From: DSOI01 sp041394885
Lineage (GTDB): Bacteria > Acidobacteriota > Terriglobia > Bryobacterales > Bryobacteraceae
Assembly (NCBI GenBank): GCA_041394885.1
Contig: JAWKHI010000041.1
Location: 6,018-70,017, forward strand
Direction of reading: 5' to 3'
DNA: 64,000 nt
Shown one piece after another: positions 27,401 through 34,942 of the stretch; position 1 is the first letter of the stretch, and each line of letters opens with the position of its first letter. A program made the position numbers and the translations under genes. The notes beneath the pieces were generated by a model. It was not told the origin of the DNA. It searched no databases and saw only the letters and a program-made list of their open reading frames with translations.

Positions 27401-27872
27401 TGACGCCGCCCACCAGCTTGATCAGGTTGAACACGTGCCGTCCGTTGAGCGGCAGTTGCTCGATCCGCTTCCGTTCGACGATGGTGCCGAGCGAGGAATC
27501 CTCGGTTTGGACGTTCGGCAATTCCGCGGTCACTTCCACCCGCTCCGACACGGCGCCCACTTCCAACTCGAAGTCCACCCGAAGCCGCTGCGCTACGTCG
27601 ATCCGGAGCCCGGTGCGCCGCACTTGTTTGAACCCCGCCGCCGACGCCGACACTTCGTACGGGCCTACCGCGACGCTCGGAATCACATACACGCCGGACT
27701 CATTGGTTGTTCCGCGGAACGTCAGGTTGGTGCCCGTGTTGGTGGCCACCACATCGACGTTTGGAATCGATGCACCCTGCTGGTCCACAACGGTTCCAGT
27801 AATGGTGCCGAGCGCGCTCTGCGCCTGAGCGATCACCGCTGCCGCGGCCAATAGTAGGACGGTTCTTATCAT
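24417..27872 (-). CDS. Oar-like TonB-dependent outer membrane receptor
   Basis: A 1151-residue outer-membrane protein: signal peptide, a carboxypeptidase-regulatory-like domain (residues about 20-105, GTITGTVVDQQGASIPNV), a plug domain (IEQLPLNGRHVFNL to TKSGTNEFHGSLYEF) and a large beta-barrel. These receptors import large ligands such as glycans using TonB energy. An AAGGGG site precedes the ATG at 27872. The last 30 or so residues in this frame are charged and do not look like a terminal barrel strand, while the shifted frame from about 24522 does (NFGRITSALDARRALGLRLAF with a slightly different register), so a frameshift or sequencing error near the end is likely. Confidence 0.9.
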   Translation of the reverse strand: MIRTVLLLAAAAVIAQAQSALGTITGTVVDQQGASIPNVDVVATNTGTNLTFRGTTNESGVYVIPSVAVGPYEVSASAAGFKQVRRTGLRIDVAQRLRVDFELEVGAVSERVEVTAELPNVQTEDSSLGTIVERKRIEQLPLNGRHVFNLIKLVGGVTPRSKATDGFGEISNQGFSQMRINGGPSYGNQFMLDGVSNAAAVHNEISVVPLVDAVEEFRVETNGLKAEYGQTAGGVVNAVTKSGTNEFHGSLYEFVRNDAMDARNAFSTQPDSRTGRIKQVLRYNQFGGTIGGPVRIPKVYDGRNRTFFFAGYEQWRWRSTGAPRIGTVATPQERVGDFTNSRDARGNLWPLFDPATTAANPNGSGFIRQPLPGSMVPRSRMDPLALKALEYMPLPNATPTNAFTNANNFVSLVGSISDQGVTNIRVDHRFTDMDTVFVRYSGTRNTREDRGWGLGAADPAARNDQRDNHNATLNYTRTLAPNLLNEFRGGITRQWLPFLHPSFDQGWPAKLGYPSIIPQDAFPPVRVAGLLSIGNPSFSGGLRAQQVFQLSDTLNWIHGKHNFKTGVDLRWWRLSFINRLNPSGVYDFSAALTGNPQAPAGTGFGMATYLLGEVSGGSLGVRPFFQFRAQPFAGYFQDDWKVTRTLTLNLGLRYDASFGPTELHNRHTNFDPFVLNPETNMAGVLKYAGTSEPKHFVDLDKNNFGPRVGFAWDPRGNGKTAVRAAYGLIYTQLESGNIVPDNTNAFGFSVDTPFVAPGGGPFRAFKFSEGPPSLLQPTGAAGGPTAFRGFDVRYQDRNAPAPYMQQWNFTLQQALPGGWVVSAVYAGSKGTKLFGGNYDLNDLDPAYFSLGLSLQDQVPNPFFGQIRSGALSGARVARSQLLKPFPDYLTVSTWAATNLSTSYHSFQLFMEKRFAQGLSLLATYTNSKLISECSAIGGGNSGGSCENEYRLGRFNRRIDRAIDQDDVSQRLVVSGVYELPVGRGKAVLGDAHKVVNGFLGGWQVNGIGTFQTGQPLAIRGSNNFTGIPYPDVVRDPTLPASDRTPVRWFDTDAFRNPADFTIGNAPRTLPTTRGPGLVDVSFSLFKTFSFLERYRLECRWEMFNALNTVNYNNPNVSGLLAEPRGPEHKRELRENHIGARCQARTGAASGL

Positions 27873-27943
27873 AACGAGACCCCTTGGAACGAAACTTCAT
27901 TCTTATCCTACATGAAGACGATTGCTATGATGGCAACCGAGTC

Positions 27944-29050
27944 ATGCAACGCCGTAGTTTTCTCGCACTGATCCCGGCGGCCGCCGCCGCGCAGCAAGCG
28001 CTCGACCTTCCCCGCTACCAGCCCAAATCGATGCTGCACGTGAAGGAGTCCGCCGTTCCGCGCGCCAAGTTCCCGGTGATCGACATCCACACCCATCTCG
28101 GATGGGGAGACGGTAAGCTGATTCTCCCGCCCGCGGACCTACTCAAGGTGATGGATCGCCGCAACATCGCCCGCATGGTGCACCTCACCGGCGGCTATGG
28201 CGACGCGCTGCGCAACTCCGTGCGAGCACTGGCCGCGCATCCGGATCGCTTCACCGTTTTCACCCAGCCATGGTTTGAAAAGGTCGCCGACCCCGGGTAC
28301 CCGAAATTCCAGGCTGACCAGATCGCCCAGGCGCACAAGGACGGCGCTCGCGGACTGAAGGTCCTCAAGTCGCTCGGCCTCGTAGTCCGCGAGAACTTCA
28401 AAACCGGTGCGCTGCTCAAAGTGGATGACAAGCGCTTTGACCCGATGTGGGAAGCCTGCGCGGCGCTCAAAATGCCGGTTGCCATCCACACCTCGGACCC
28501 CGAAGCCTTCTTCACCCCGATTGACCGTTTCAATGAACGCTTCGAGGAATTGAATGCGCATCCGGATTGGTCTTTTCACGGCAAGGATTTCCCGTCGGAT
28601 CGCGAGTTGCAGGAAGCCCGTTTTCGCGTCGTGGCACGGCATCCCAAAACCACTTTCGTCGTGCTGCACGTGGGCAACTCAGAGAATCTCGCCTACGTCG
28701 CCGGAAACCTCCGCAAGTATCCCAACATGGTCGTCGAGTTCGGCGCCCGCATCGGCGAACTCGGCAGGCAGCCCCGCACCGCCCGCCGGTTCTTCGACGA
28801 GTTTCAAGATCGCATCCTGTTCGGCACCGACGCTGTCCCCAACGGCCACCAGTATCCGCAGCAGGTCTTTGGCGACGAACTGTATCAGATCTACTACCGC
28901 TTTCTCGAAACCGAAGACGAGTATTTTGACTACGCCCCGGCCCCGGTTCCCCCGCAGGGCCGGTGGCGCATTTATGGGATCGGTCTGCCGGACCGCATTC
29001 TCGAAAAGGTGTACAACGGAAACGCCAAGCGCGTTCTTGGCCTGAGTTGA
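27944..29050 (+). CDS. Exported amidohydrolase (amidohydrolase 2 family)
   Basis: A 368-residue metal-dependent hydrolase/decarboxylase of the amidohydrolase superfamily: HxH in VIDIHTHLGW, a metal or substrate His in AIHTSDP, another in VVLHVGNSE, and the conserved Asp in LFGTDAVP. A short N-terminal leader (QRRSFLALIPAAAAAQ) suggests export by Tat or Sec. Start placed at the ATG at 27944; 20 codons upstream are in frame but would bury the leader. Divergent from the receptor gene by 71 bp; followed closely by the methyltransferase on the same strand. Confidence 0.88.
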   Translation: MQRRSFLALIPAAAAAQQALDLPRYQPKSMLHVKESAVPRAKFPVIDIHTHLGWGDGKLILPPADLLKVMDRRNIARMVHLTGGYGDALRNSVRALAAHPDRFTVFTQPWFEKVADPGYPKFQADQIAQAHKDGARGLKVLKSLGLVVRENFKTGALLKVDDKRFDPMWEACAALKMPVAIHTSDPEAFFTPIDRFNERFEELNAHPDWSFHGKDFPSDRELQEARFRVVARHPKTTFVVLHVGNSENLAYVAGNLRKYPNMVVEFGARIGELGRQPRTARRFFDEFQDRILFGTDAVPNGHQYPQQVFGDELYQIYYRFLETEDEYFDYAPAPVPPQGRWRIYGIGLPDRILEKVYNGNAKRVLGLS

Positions 29051-29061
29051 GGAAATAGTTG

Positions 29062-29808
29062 ATGGAAGAAGTAGCACGCCATTATGGGCGTCCCGTCTTG
29101 CTCGATACTCTGTTGGGCGCACTGCGCGACAGCGGAACAGACATTGCAAACCTGACCCTGGACGATCTGGCGCCGATGGACGAGTTCCACATCCGCGGCC
29201 GTGAGGCGACGGCGGAACTGGCGGACCTCTCAGGGCTCCAAAGCCACTGGCACGTGGTCGACGTTGGCTGCGGGCTCGGAGGCTCCTCTCGCTATCTCGC
29301 GCAACGGTTCGGCTGCCGCGTCACCGGCGTCGACCTCACGCCGGAGTTTTGCGAGGTGGCGGCCGATCTCACCCGCCGCGTCGGTCTCGACGGCCGGGTG
29401 GAATTTCGTTGTGCGAGCGCGCTCGCCATGCCGCTCGACGACGCGAGCGCCGATCTCGCCTGGACCCAGCACGTCCAAATGAACATCGAAGACAAGGCCG
29501 GCCTGTATCGTGAAATCGCCCGCGTGTTGAAACCCGGCGGGCTCTTCGCATTTCACGACATTCTTGCAGGGCCCGGCGGCGAGACGTTCTTTCCCGTTCA
29601 CTGGGCGGACCATGCCGGGCTCAGCCATTTGATTGCCCCGGAAGCGCTGCGTGAGCTATTGCAGCAATCCGGCTTCCGTATTCTGGAGTGGCGCGACAAA
29701 ACGGCGGTTTCACGGGACTGGTTCGTCGCCGCCATGGAACGGGCGCGGAGCCGTCCGCCGAACATGCCCCCGCCCCGGGCCTCCATCTGCTGCTCAGTGG
29801 CGACGTGA
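29062..29808 (+). CDS. SAM-dependent methyltransferase, apparently frameshifted near 3' end
   Basis: A class I methyltransferase of the ubiE/sarcosine-methyltransferase style: SAM-binding VVDVGCGLGGSSRYLA, acidic loop GVDLTPEF, and WTQHVQMNIEDK, LKPGGLFAFHDIL. A GAGG site precedes the ATG at 29062. The frame ends at 29808 in a short non-conserved tail (ASICCSVAT). Shifting back one base at the C-rich run around 29767-29776 gives a sensible C-terminus ending at 29903 and overlapping the next start. The gene is therefore either missing one base in this sequence, a pseudogene in progress, or read by programmed frameshifting. Substrate unknown. Confidence 0.85.
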   Translation: MEEVARHYGRPVLLDTLLGALRDSGTDIANLTLDDLAPMDEFHIRGREATAELADLSGLQSHWHVVDVGCGLGGSSRYLAQRFGCRVTGVDLTPEFCEVAADLTRRVGLDGRVEFRCASALAMPLDDASADLAWTQHVQMNIEDKAGLYREIARVLKPGGLFAFHDILAGPGGETFFPVHWADHAGLSHLIAPEALRELLQQSGFRILEWRDKTAVSRDWFVAAMERARSRPPNMPPPRASICCSVAT

Positions 29809-29903
29809 AGGCCAAATTCGCCAATGCGGCCCGCAACCTCACCGCCGATCGCGTATCGGTGCACATGGGGCTGGCCGAACGGGTTTCCGGAGAGACAACA
29901 TGA
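29775..29903 (+). other. Frame -1 continuation of the methyltransferase
   Basis: Reading from 29775 in the -1 frame adds 42 codons with family-like sequence (GLHLLLSGDVKAKFANAARN) up to a TGA at 29901-29903. That stop overlaps the ATG of the following gene in an ATGA, the coupling seen elsewhere in this genome. This indicates that the intact ancestral gene ran to 29903. Confidence 0.7.
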
Positions 29904-30835
29904 ACCGGCGAGAACTGCTATCTTTCATCCCCGCTGCCCTGGCGGCTGCGCCGAAATCCCAGTGGCCAGTTGGCGCCAATACCGCCGTCACAGGCTACGA
30001 GCTCTTTCAGTCGATTTCTCTGCTCGAAAAAACCGGCTTCGGCATGATCGAAATCCATCCCATGGGCCGTCCCGATTCCACTCCCGGCAAATTCCCCGGT
30101 TTCGAGTGGAACACCCTGGACGCATCCACGCGGCGCCGTCTCTCCGCCGCGCTCCGTTCTTTCCCACACATCACCAGCCACCTGCCCTACACCGGCCTCG
30201 ACTACATGTCGGCGGACCCTGCCCACCGCGCCCACAGCATTCGCACGGTTGAGATCGCGATGGAGGGGTCCGCCGCGCTCGGCGCAAAGCTCTGCGTTCT
30301 CCATCCGCAGGCGCTCCCGCCCGCCGATCTCGACCGCCGCTGGAACGAATACCTGGACCGCTTCCGCACCTGGGCGGACCACGCAAGCAAACTCGGAATG
30401 CGTCTCACCCTGGAGACCATGTACCCCCGCTCGGTGAAGGATTTCGTGCGCATGATCCAGGAAGCCGGTCATCCCAACCTCGGCTGCACCATCGATGTCG
30501 GCCACCAGTCTCAGTACGCCGAACTCGTCGCGCGCGTGAAGCCCGAAGACCGCGCCACGCCGGAAGGCATCCGGGCCTACAACGACACCACGATCGACAT
30601 CGCGGAACGGCTCGGCGCCAAGGTCTGGCACTACCACGTGCACGACATCGATCCCGTCACATGGAAAGAGCATAAGCCCCTCATCCACGGCTTTGTCGAC
30701 TATCCGCGCCTCTACGCACTGCTCCGGCGCCAAAACTACAGCGGGCTGTTGCTGCTCGAAATCGGTGCTCCGGCTGAGGAAATGCCGGGCCACCTGCGCG
30801 TGGCCAAACAAAAGCTCGAACGGCTCCAAATATAA
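29900..30835 (+). CDS. Sugar phosphate isomerase/epimerase-like TIM barrel
   Basis: A 311-residue xylose-isomerase-like TIM-barrel protein. Metal-binding positions are suggested by the Glu in LTLETMYP, Asp and His in TIDVGHQ, HVHDID and the terminal Glu in LLLEIGAP. An N-terminal leader (NRRELLSFIPAALAAA) suggests export by Tat. The ATG at 29900 overlaps the repaired end of the methyltransferase gene. A longer frame from 29633 was rejected since it runs through that gene. The DUF1553-type gene follows 13 bp later. Confidence 0.85.
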   Translation: MNRRELLSFIPAALAAAPKSQWPVGANTAVTGYELFQSISLLEKTGFGMIEIHPMGRPDSTPGKFPGFEWNTLDASTRRRLSAALRSFPHITSHLPYTGLDYMSADPAHRAHSIRTVEIAMEGSAALGAKLCVLHPQALPPADLDRRWNEYLDRFRTWADHASKLGMRLTLETMYPRSVKDFVRMIQEAGHPNLGCTIDVGHQSQYAELVARVKPEDRATPEGIRAYNDTTIDIAERLGAKVWHYHVHDIDPVTWKEHKPLIHGFVDYPRLYALLRRQNYSGLLLLEIGAPAEEMPGHLRVAKQKLERLQI

Positions 30836-30848
30836 TAAGGGCAGTCTC

Positions 30849-33425
30849 ATGTCGCGATTGCTCCCAGCCCTGTTTTGCGTCCCGATTCTGCTCGCCCAAG
30901 ATCCCGCCGCGCTGTTCCGGGATCGCATTCAGCCGGTGTTGAAGAAAGATTGCCTGGGTTGTCACGGCGAAGGACAAGTCCTCTCCAAACTCGATATGCG
31001 GACCCGCGCGGCACTGCTCAAGGGAGGCGCGCGAGGTCCCTCGATCGCACCCGGCAATGCCGCCGGCAGCATTCTGTACCAGGCCATCGCCGGTTCGGGG
31101 CCGCTCAAGATGCCACCGATCGGCAAGGCAAGCCCTGAGTTTGTGGATGCCGTGAAGGTCTGGATCGACGCCGGCGCCCCGTGGGCAGAGCCGGCCGTCA
31201 CGGATCGCTGGTCGGCTTTCAAGGAAGAAGATCTGTGGGCCTTCCGTCCCTTGCGTGCCGCCCAGCCCGGTGACCCCAATTCCATCGATGCTTTCCTCGA
31301 GCGCAAGCTCGCCGAAAAGAAAATCGCCGCAGCCCCACCTGCCGATCGACGTACTCTGCTGCGCCGTGCCACGCTCGATCTCACTGGACTCCCGCCCACG
31401 TACGCTGAGACCAAAGCTTTCGCCGACGACGAGTCCCCGGGCGCTTGGGAAACCGCTGTCGATCGCCTGCTCGCTTCTCCTCGCTACGGCGAGCGTTGGG
31501 GGCGGCATTGGCTCGACGTGGTTCGCTACGCCGACACCAACGGATACTCCAATGACTTCGAGCGCCCCAACGCGTGGCGCTATCGCGACTACGTCATCCG
31601 CGCATTCAACAATGACAAGCCCTACGACCGGTTCCTGCGTGAACAGATCGCGGGCGACGAACTGTTCCCCGGCGATCCGGAAGCGCTCATCGCAACCGGT
31701 TTTCTTCGCGCCGGCCCGTGGGAGCACACCGGCATGTCTGTTGAGGCGGTCACGCGGCAGATGTTCCTCGACGACGTCACTCACGGCGTGGCGGCCACGT
31801 TCCTGGGCCTCACTCTCGGATGCGCGCGCTGTCACGATCACAAGTTCGATCCGCTGCCCACCAAGGACTATTACCGGATGCAGGCCATCTTCGCCACCAC
31901 CGAATTTGCGCGTCCCCGGTTGCCCTTCCTGCCAACGGAAAACACCAGCGGTCTTGCCGCCGGCCGCGCTGGCATGAAGGCCATCGCCGGCAAGGTCCAG
32001 GCGCACATCGATGCCTTCAATGACCTCTCCGTCGCCAATGCCATGCGCAAGCACGGCGTCACCAAGCCGGCGGACCTGCCTGCCGGAGTTCGCGCCAAGG
32101 CCATTCGCGACAGAGAAGGTATCGGACCGGATCAGTTCGAAGAGCTGAAGCTCTACCAGAAGCACATGCAGCTCTACCAGGAATCGCTTGACCGGTACGA
32201 GCCCAAGGCGTTCGCCGTTTCGAGCGGCCCCCGCGACGGCGCCACCGACGGCGGTCCGAATTTGAAGTACCCCAAGCACGCCGAATACACGCCGCCGGAA
32301 GTCCACGTGCTCCCCGGAGGCAACGTCCAATCTCCAGGGGAAGAGGTGTCGCCCGGCGTTCTTTCCCTTGTCGAGCGCTACGCCGGCCTTCCGTCTCCGG
32401 AGGTGCCGGCCAGTGTGGAAGGGCGCCGCGCGGTGCTTGCGGACTGGATCGCCGATCCGCGCCATCCCCTCACCGCCCGCGTGATGGTCAATCGTGTCTG
32501 GCAGTATCACTTCGGACGTGGTATCGCCGCCGACGCGAATAACTTCGGAAAAATGGGCGCCAGACCGTCGCATCCCGAACTGCTGGACTGGTTGGCCGCG
32601 CGCTTCATCGCGAGCGGATGGAGCGTCAAGAAACTGCATCGGATGATCCTGCTTTCCGACGCTTATCGGCGCTCGAGCGTCCCCACGGAGTCCGCCGCCA
32701 GGGAGGATCCCGCCAATCTGCTGCTGTCGCACTTCACGCCTCACCGCGTGGAGGCTGAAGTACTGCGAGACTCTCTGCTGGCCGCTGCCGGGGAACTCTC
32801 GCCCGACGCCGGCGGACCGGGCGTGTACCCCCAGATCAACGAGGATGTGGCGCGGCAGCCGCAGCACCGCATGGGTTCGCTCGCGCCCGCCTACCTCGCC
32901 TCGCCCCAGAAGCGAGACCGTAATCGGCGCACCATCTACACCTTTCAACAGCGCACCATGGCGGATCCGTTGATCGAAGTCTTCAACGGACCCAGCCCTG
33001 ATTTTTCCTGCGAGCGCCGCGAAGCCACCATCGTTCCCACGCAAGCGTTCGCGTTGTTCAACAGCCAACTGGCGCACGACATGGCGCTGGCCCTGGCCGC
33101 GAAGGCTTCGACCCTGGAAGCCGTCTTCGTCCGCGCGCTCGGCCGGCCGCCCACGCCCGAAGAGGCCTCTCTCGCCGGCGAGCATTGGAAAAAAATGCTC
33201 GCCCACCATCGCGCGAATCCTCCCGGGCCGCGCAAACCGGCCGCGCCCCTGGTTCACAAAATCACCAGCGAACTGACCGGTGAGCTCCACAGCTTCACCC
33301 AGCAGGGGGATCCTGACGATTTCGAACACAATCTCCATCCGAGCGAAGTGACGCCGGAAACGCGCGCGCTGGCCGACGTGGCCCTCGCGCTTCTCAATTC
33401 CAACGAGTTCGCCTATGTTTACTAG
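30849..33425 (+). CDS. PSCyt1-DUF1549-DUF1553 secreted cytochrome-like protein (second copy)
   Basis: An 858-residue exported protein with signal peptide, cytochrome-like CLGCH near residue 38, DUF1549 (ASPRYGERWGRHWLDVVRYA, CARCHDHKFDPLP) and DUF1553 (VMVNRVWQYHFGRG, HRMILLSDAYRRSS). It is the same architecture as the protein at 6453 but well diverged. An AAGGG ribosome site precedes the ATG at 30849; the frame is open upstream to 30693 inside the isomerase gene, which is not used. The DUF1501 start lies within its last codons. Confidence 0.93.
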   Translation: MSRLLPALFCVPILLAQDPAALFRDRIQPVLKKDCLGCHGEGQVLSKLDMRTRAALLKGGARGPSIAPGNAAGSILYQAIAGSGPLKMPPIGKASPEFVDAVKVWIDAGAPWAEPAVTDRWSAFKEEDLWAFRPLRAAQPGDPNSIDAFLERKLAEKKIAAAPPADRRTLLRRATLDLTGLPPTYAETKAFADDESPGAWETAVDRLLASPRYGERWGRHWLDVVRYADTNGYSNDFERPNAWRYRDYVIRAFNNDKPYDRFLREQIAGDELFPGDPEALIATGFLRAGPWEHTGMSVEAVTRQMFLDDVTHGVAATFLGLTLGCARCHDHKFDPLPTKDYYRMQAIFATTEFARPRLPFLPTENTSGLAAGRAGMKAIAGKVQAHIDAFNDLSVANAMRKHGVTKPADLPAGVRAKAIRDREGIGPDQFEELKLYQKHMQLYQESLDRYEPKAFAVSSGPRDGATDGGPNLKYPKHAEYTPPEVHVLPGGNVQSPGEEVSPGVLSLVERYAGLPSPEVPASVEGRRAVLADWIADPRHPLTARVMVNRVWQYHFGRGIAADANNFGKMGARPSHPELLDWLAARFIASGWSVKKLHRMILLSDAYRRSSVPTESAAREDPANLLLSHFTPHRVEAEVLRDSLLAAAGELSPDAGGPGVYPQINEDVARQPQHRMGSLAPAYLASPQKRDRNRRTIYTFQQRTMADPLIEVFNGPSPDFSCERREATIVPTQAFALFNSQLAHDMALALAAKASTLEAVFVRALGRPPTPEEASLAGEHWKKMLAHHRANPPGPRKPAAPLVHKITSELTGELHSFTQQGDPDDFEHNLHPSEVTPETRALADVALALLNSNEFAYVY

Positions 33426-34848
33426 AAAGAGTGCGATTCAGTTCGCCGCCCCCACCCGCCGCGAACTGCTGTTTCACTCGGGCATGGGCCTGGGCTCCAT
33501 CGCCCTCACCGCGATGCTCGCCGCCGATCGCGCCCGCGCCGAACGGCCGCTTGCTCCCAAAAAGCCCCATCTCCAAGCGAAGGCCAAAAACTGCATCTTT
33601 CTGTTGATGGAAGGCGGACCCAGCCACATCGACACCTACGATCCCAAGCCGAAACTGAATTCCCTCCATATGACCAAGTTCGCCAAGGAGCGCACCAAGT
33701 TTCAGGCTGCCATGAACACCGGCGACCGCTATTACGTCAAGAGCCCGTTCGAGTTCCGCCGCGCCGGTAAGATGGGCATCGAGATCAACAGTCTCTTTGA
33801 GCGCTTCGCGGGCGTGGTCGACGACGTTTGCTTTTATCGTGGGCTGCACGCGGAAAGCGTCAATCACCCCACGGCTCTCTATCACCTCAACACCGGCAAT
33901 CAGTTCGGCGGCGATCCGGCTATCGGCGCCTGGGTCGGATACGGCCTTGGGACGGAAAACCAGAACCTGCCTGCTTTTGTGGTTTTGCCCGACGTTGCCT
34001 ATCCACAAGGCGGCGCGGCCAACTGGTCCAGCGGCTACCTGCCGGCGCACTATCAAGGTACGCCCCTCCGCGCGCAAGGTTCGCCCGTTCTCGACATGGC
34101 GCCTCCCGAGGGCGTGGCTCCGGAACGCCAGCGAGCCAACCTCGAGTTCCTCAATACGCTCAATCGAAGCCATGCCGCCGCGCATCCGCAGCACGCCGAA
34201 CTCGCCGCCCGCATCCAGAGCTACGAACTCGCCTTCCGCATGCAGGCCGAAATGCCCAACGTGCTCGACATCGACAAAGAGCCCCTCGCCATCCGTGAGA
34301 TGTACGGCATCAGCGGCCCAGACAAAGACGCCGCCGCGTATGGCCGCCGTTGCCTGCTGGCGCGGCGCCTGATCGAGGCTGGCGTGCGCTTCGTCCAGGT
34401 GATCGCGATGGGCTGGGATTCGCACGATCACATCGATAAGGCGCACGGAGTCCGCATTCGCGCAGCGGACCGCGGCATTGCCGCACTCGTCAAGGACCTT
34501 GGCCAGCGTGGCCTGCTCGAGGAAACGCTCATCGTCTGCGCCGGCGAGTTTGGTCGAAGTCCGGATAACGGCATCCGCCGGGGCGGACAAGCCTGGGGCC
34601 GAGACCACAACGCCACCGCGATGGCCTGTTGGATGGCAGGCGGCGGAGTCAAAGCCGGCCAGATCGTTGGCGCCACCGACGAGACCGGCCTACAGGCCGT
34701 CGAGGAAGTGCACCCGCTCAAGGATTTCCACGTCACACTGCTCCATCTCCTCGGTCTCGACGACAACAAGCTTCGCTTCCTCCATGCGGGCCGCGAAAAG
34801 CAGTTGAGCCAGACCGGCGGTGAACTGATCCGCGCCCTGCTCGCCTAG
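33415..34848 (+). CDS. DUF1501 secreted protein (second copy)
   Basis: A 477-residue DUF1501 protein with twin-arginine-like leader (PTRRELLFHSGMGLGSIAL), LLMEGGPSHIDTYDPKP, the central metal-like region VIAMGWDSHDHIDKAHG and CAGEFGRSPDNG followed by GRDHNATAMACWMAGGGVKAG. It overlaps the DUF1553 gene by 11 bp and is its usual partner. Family function is not known; co-export of both as a periplasmic complex is plausible. Confidence 0.93.
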   Translation: MFTRKSAIQFAAPTRRELLFHSGMGLGSIALTAMLAADRARAERPLAPKKPHLQAKAKNCIFLLMEGGPSHIDTYDPKPKLNSLHMTKFAKERTKFQAAMNTGDRYYVKSPFEFRRAGKMGIEINSLFERFAGVVDDVCFYRGLHAESVNHPTALYHLNTGNQFGGDPAIGAWVGYGLGTENQNLPAFVVLPDVAYPQGGAANWSSGYLPAHYQGTPLRAQGSPVLDMAPPEGVAPERQRANLEFLNTLNRSHAAAHPQHAELAARIQSYELAFRMQAEMPNVLDIDKEPLAIREMYGISGPDKDAAAYGRRCLLARRLIEAGVRFVQVIAMGWDSHDHIDKAHGVRIRAADRGIAALVKDLGQRGLLEETLIVCAGEFGRSPDNGIRRGGQAWGRDHNATAMACWMAGGGVKAGQIVGATDETGLQAVEEVHPLKDFHVTLLHLLGLDDNKLRFLHAGREKQLSQTGGELIRALLA

Positions 34849-34942
34849 CGGCATTTCATCGCCGGGTCAGCTACCGTTTGGGCTTCTTCTAGCGCACTAC
34901 CGTTTCCTGTTTGTGGCTGGCTGCGATATGATGGCGGACACT

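Noticed and set aside
25995..27854. 619-codon plus-strand open frame inside the receptor gene
   Set aside because: Arg/His-rich antisense product without motifs, opposite a clear plug and barrel.
30681..33338. 885-codon minus-strand open frame opposite the second DUF1553 gene
   Set aside because: Same reasoning: antisense to a gene with haem-type and DUF1549/DUF1553 motifs.
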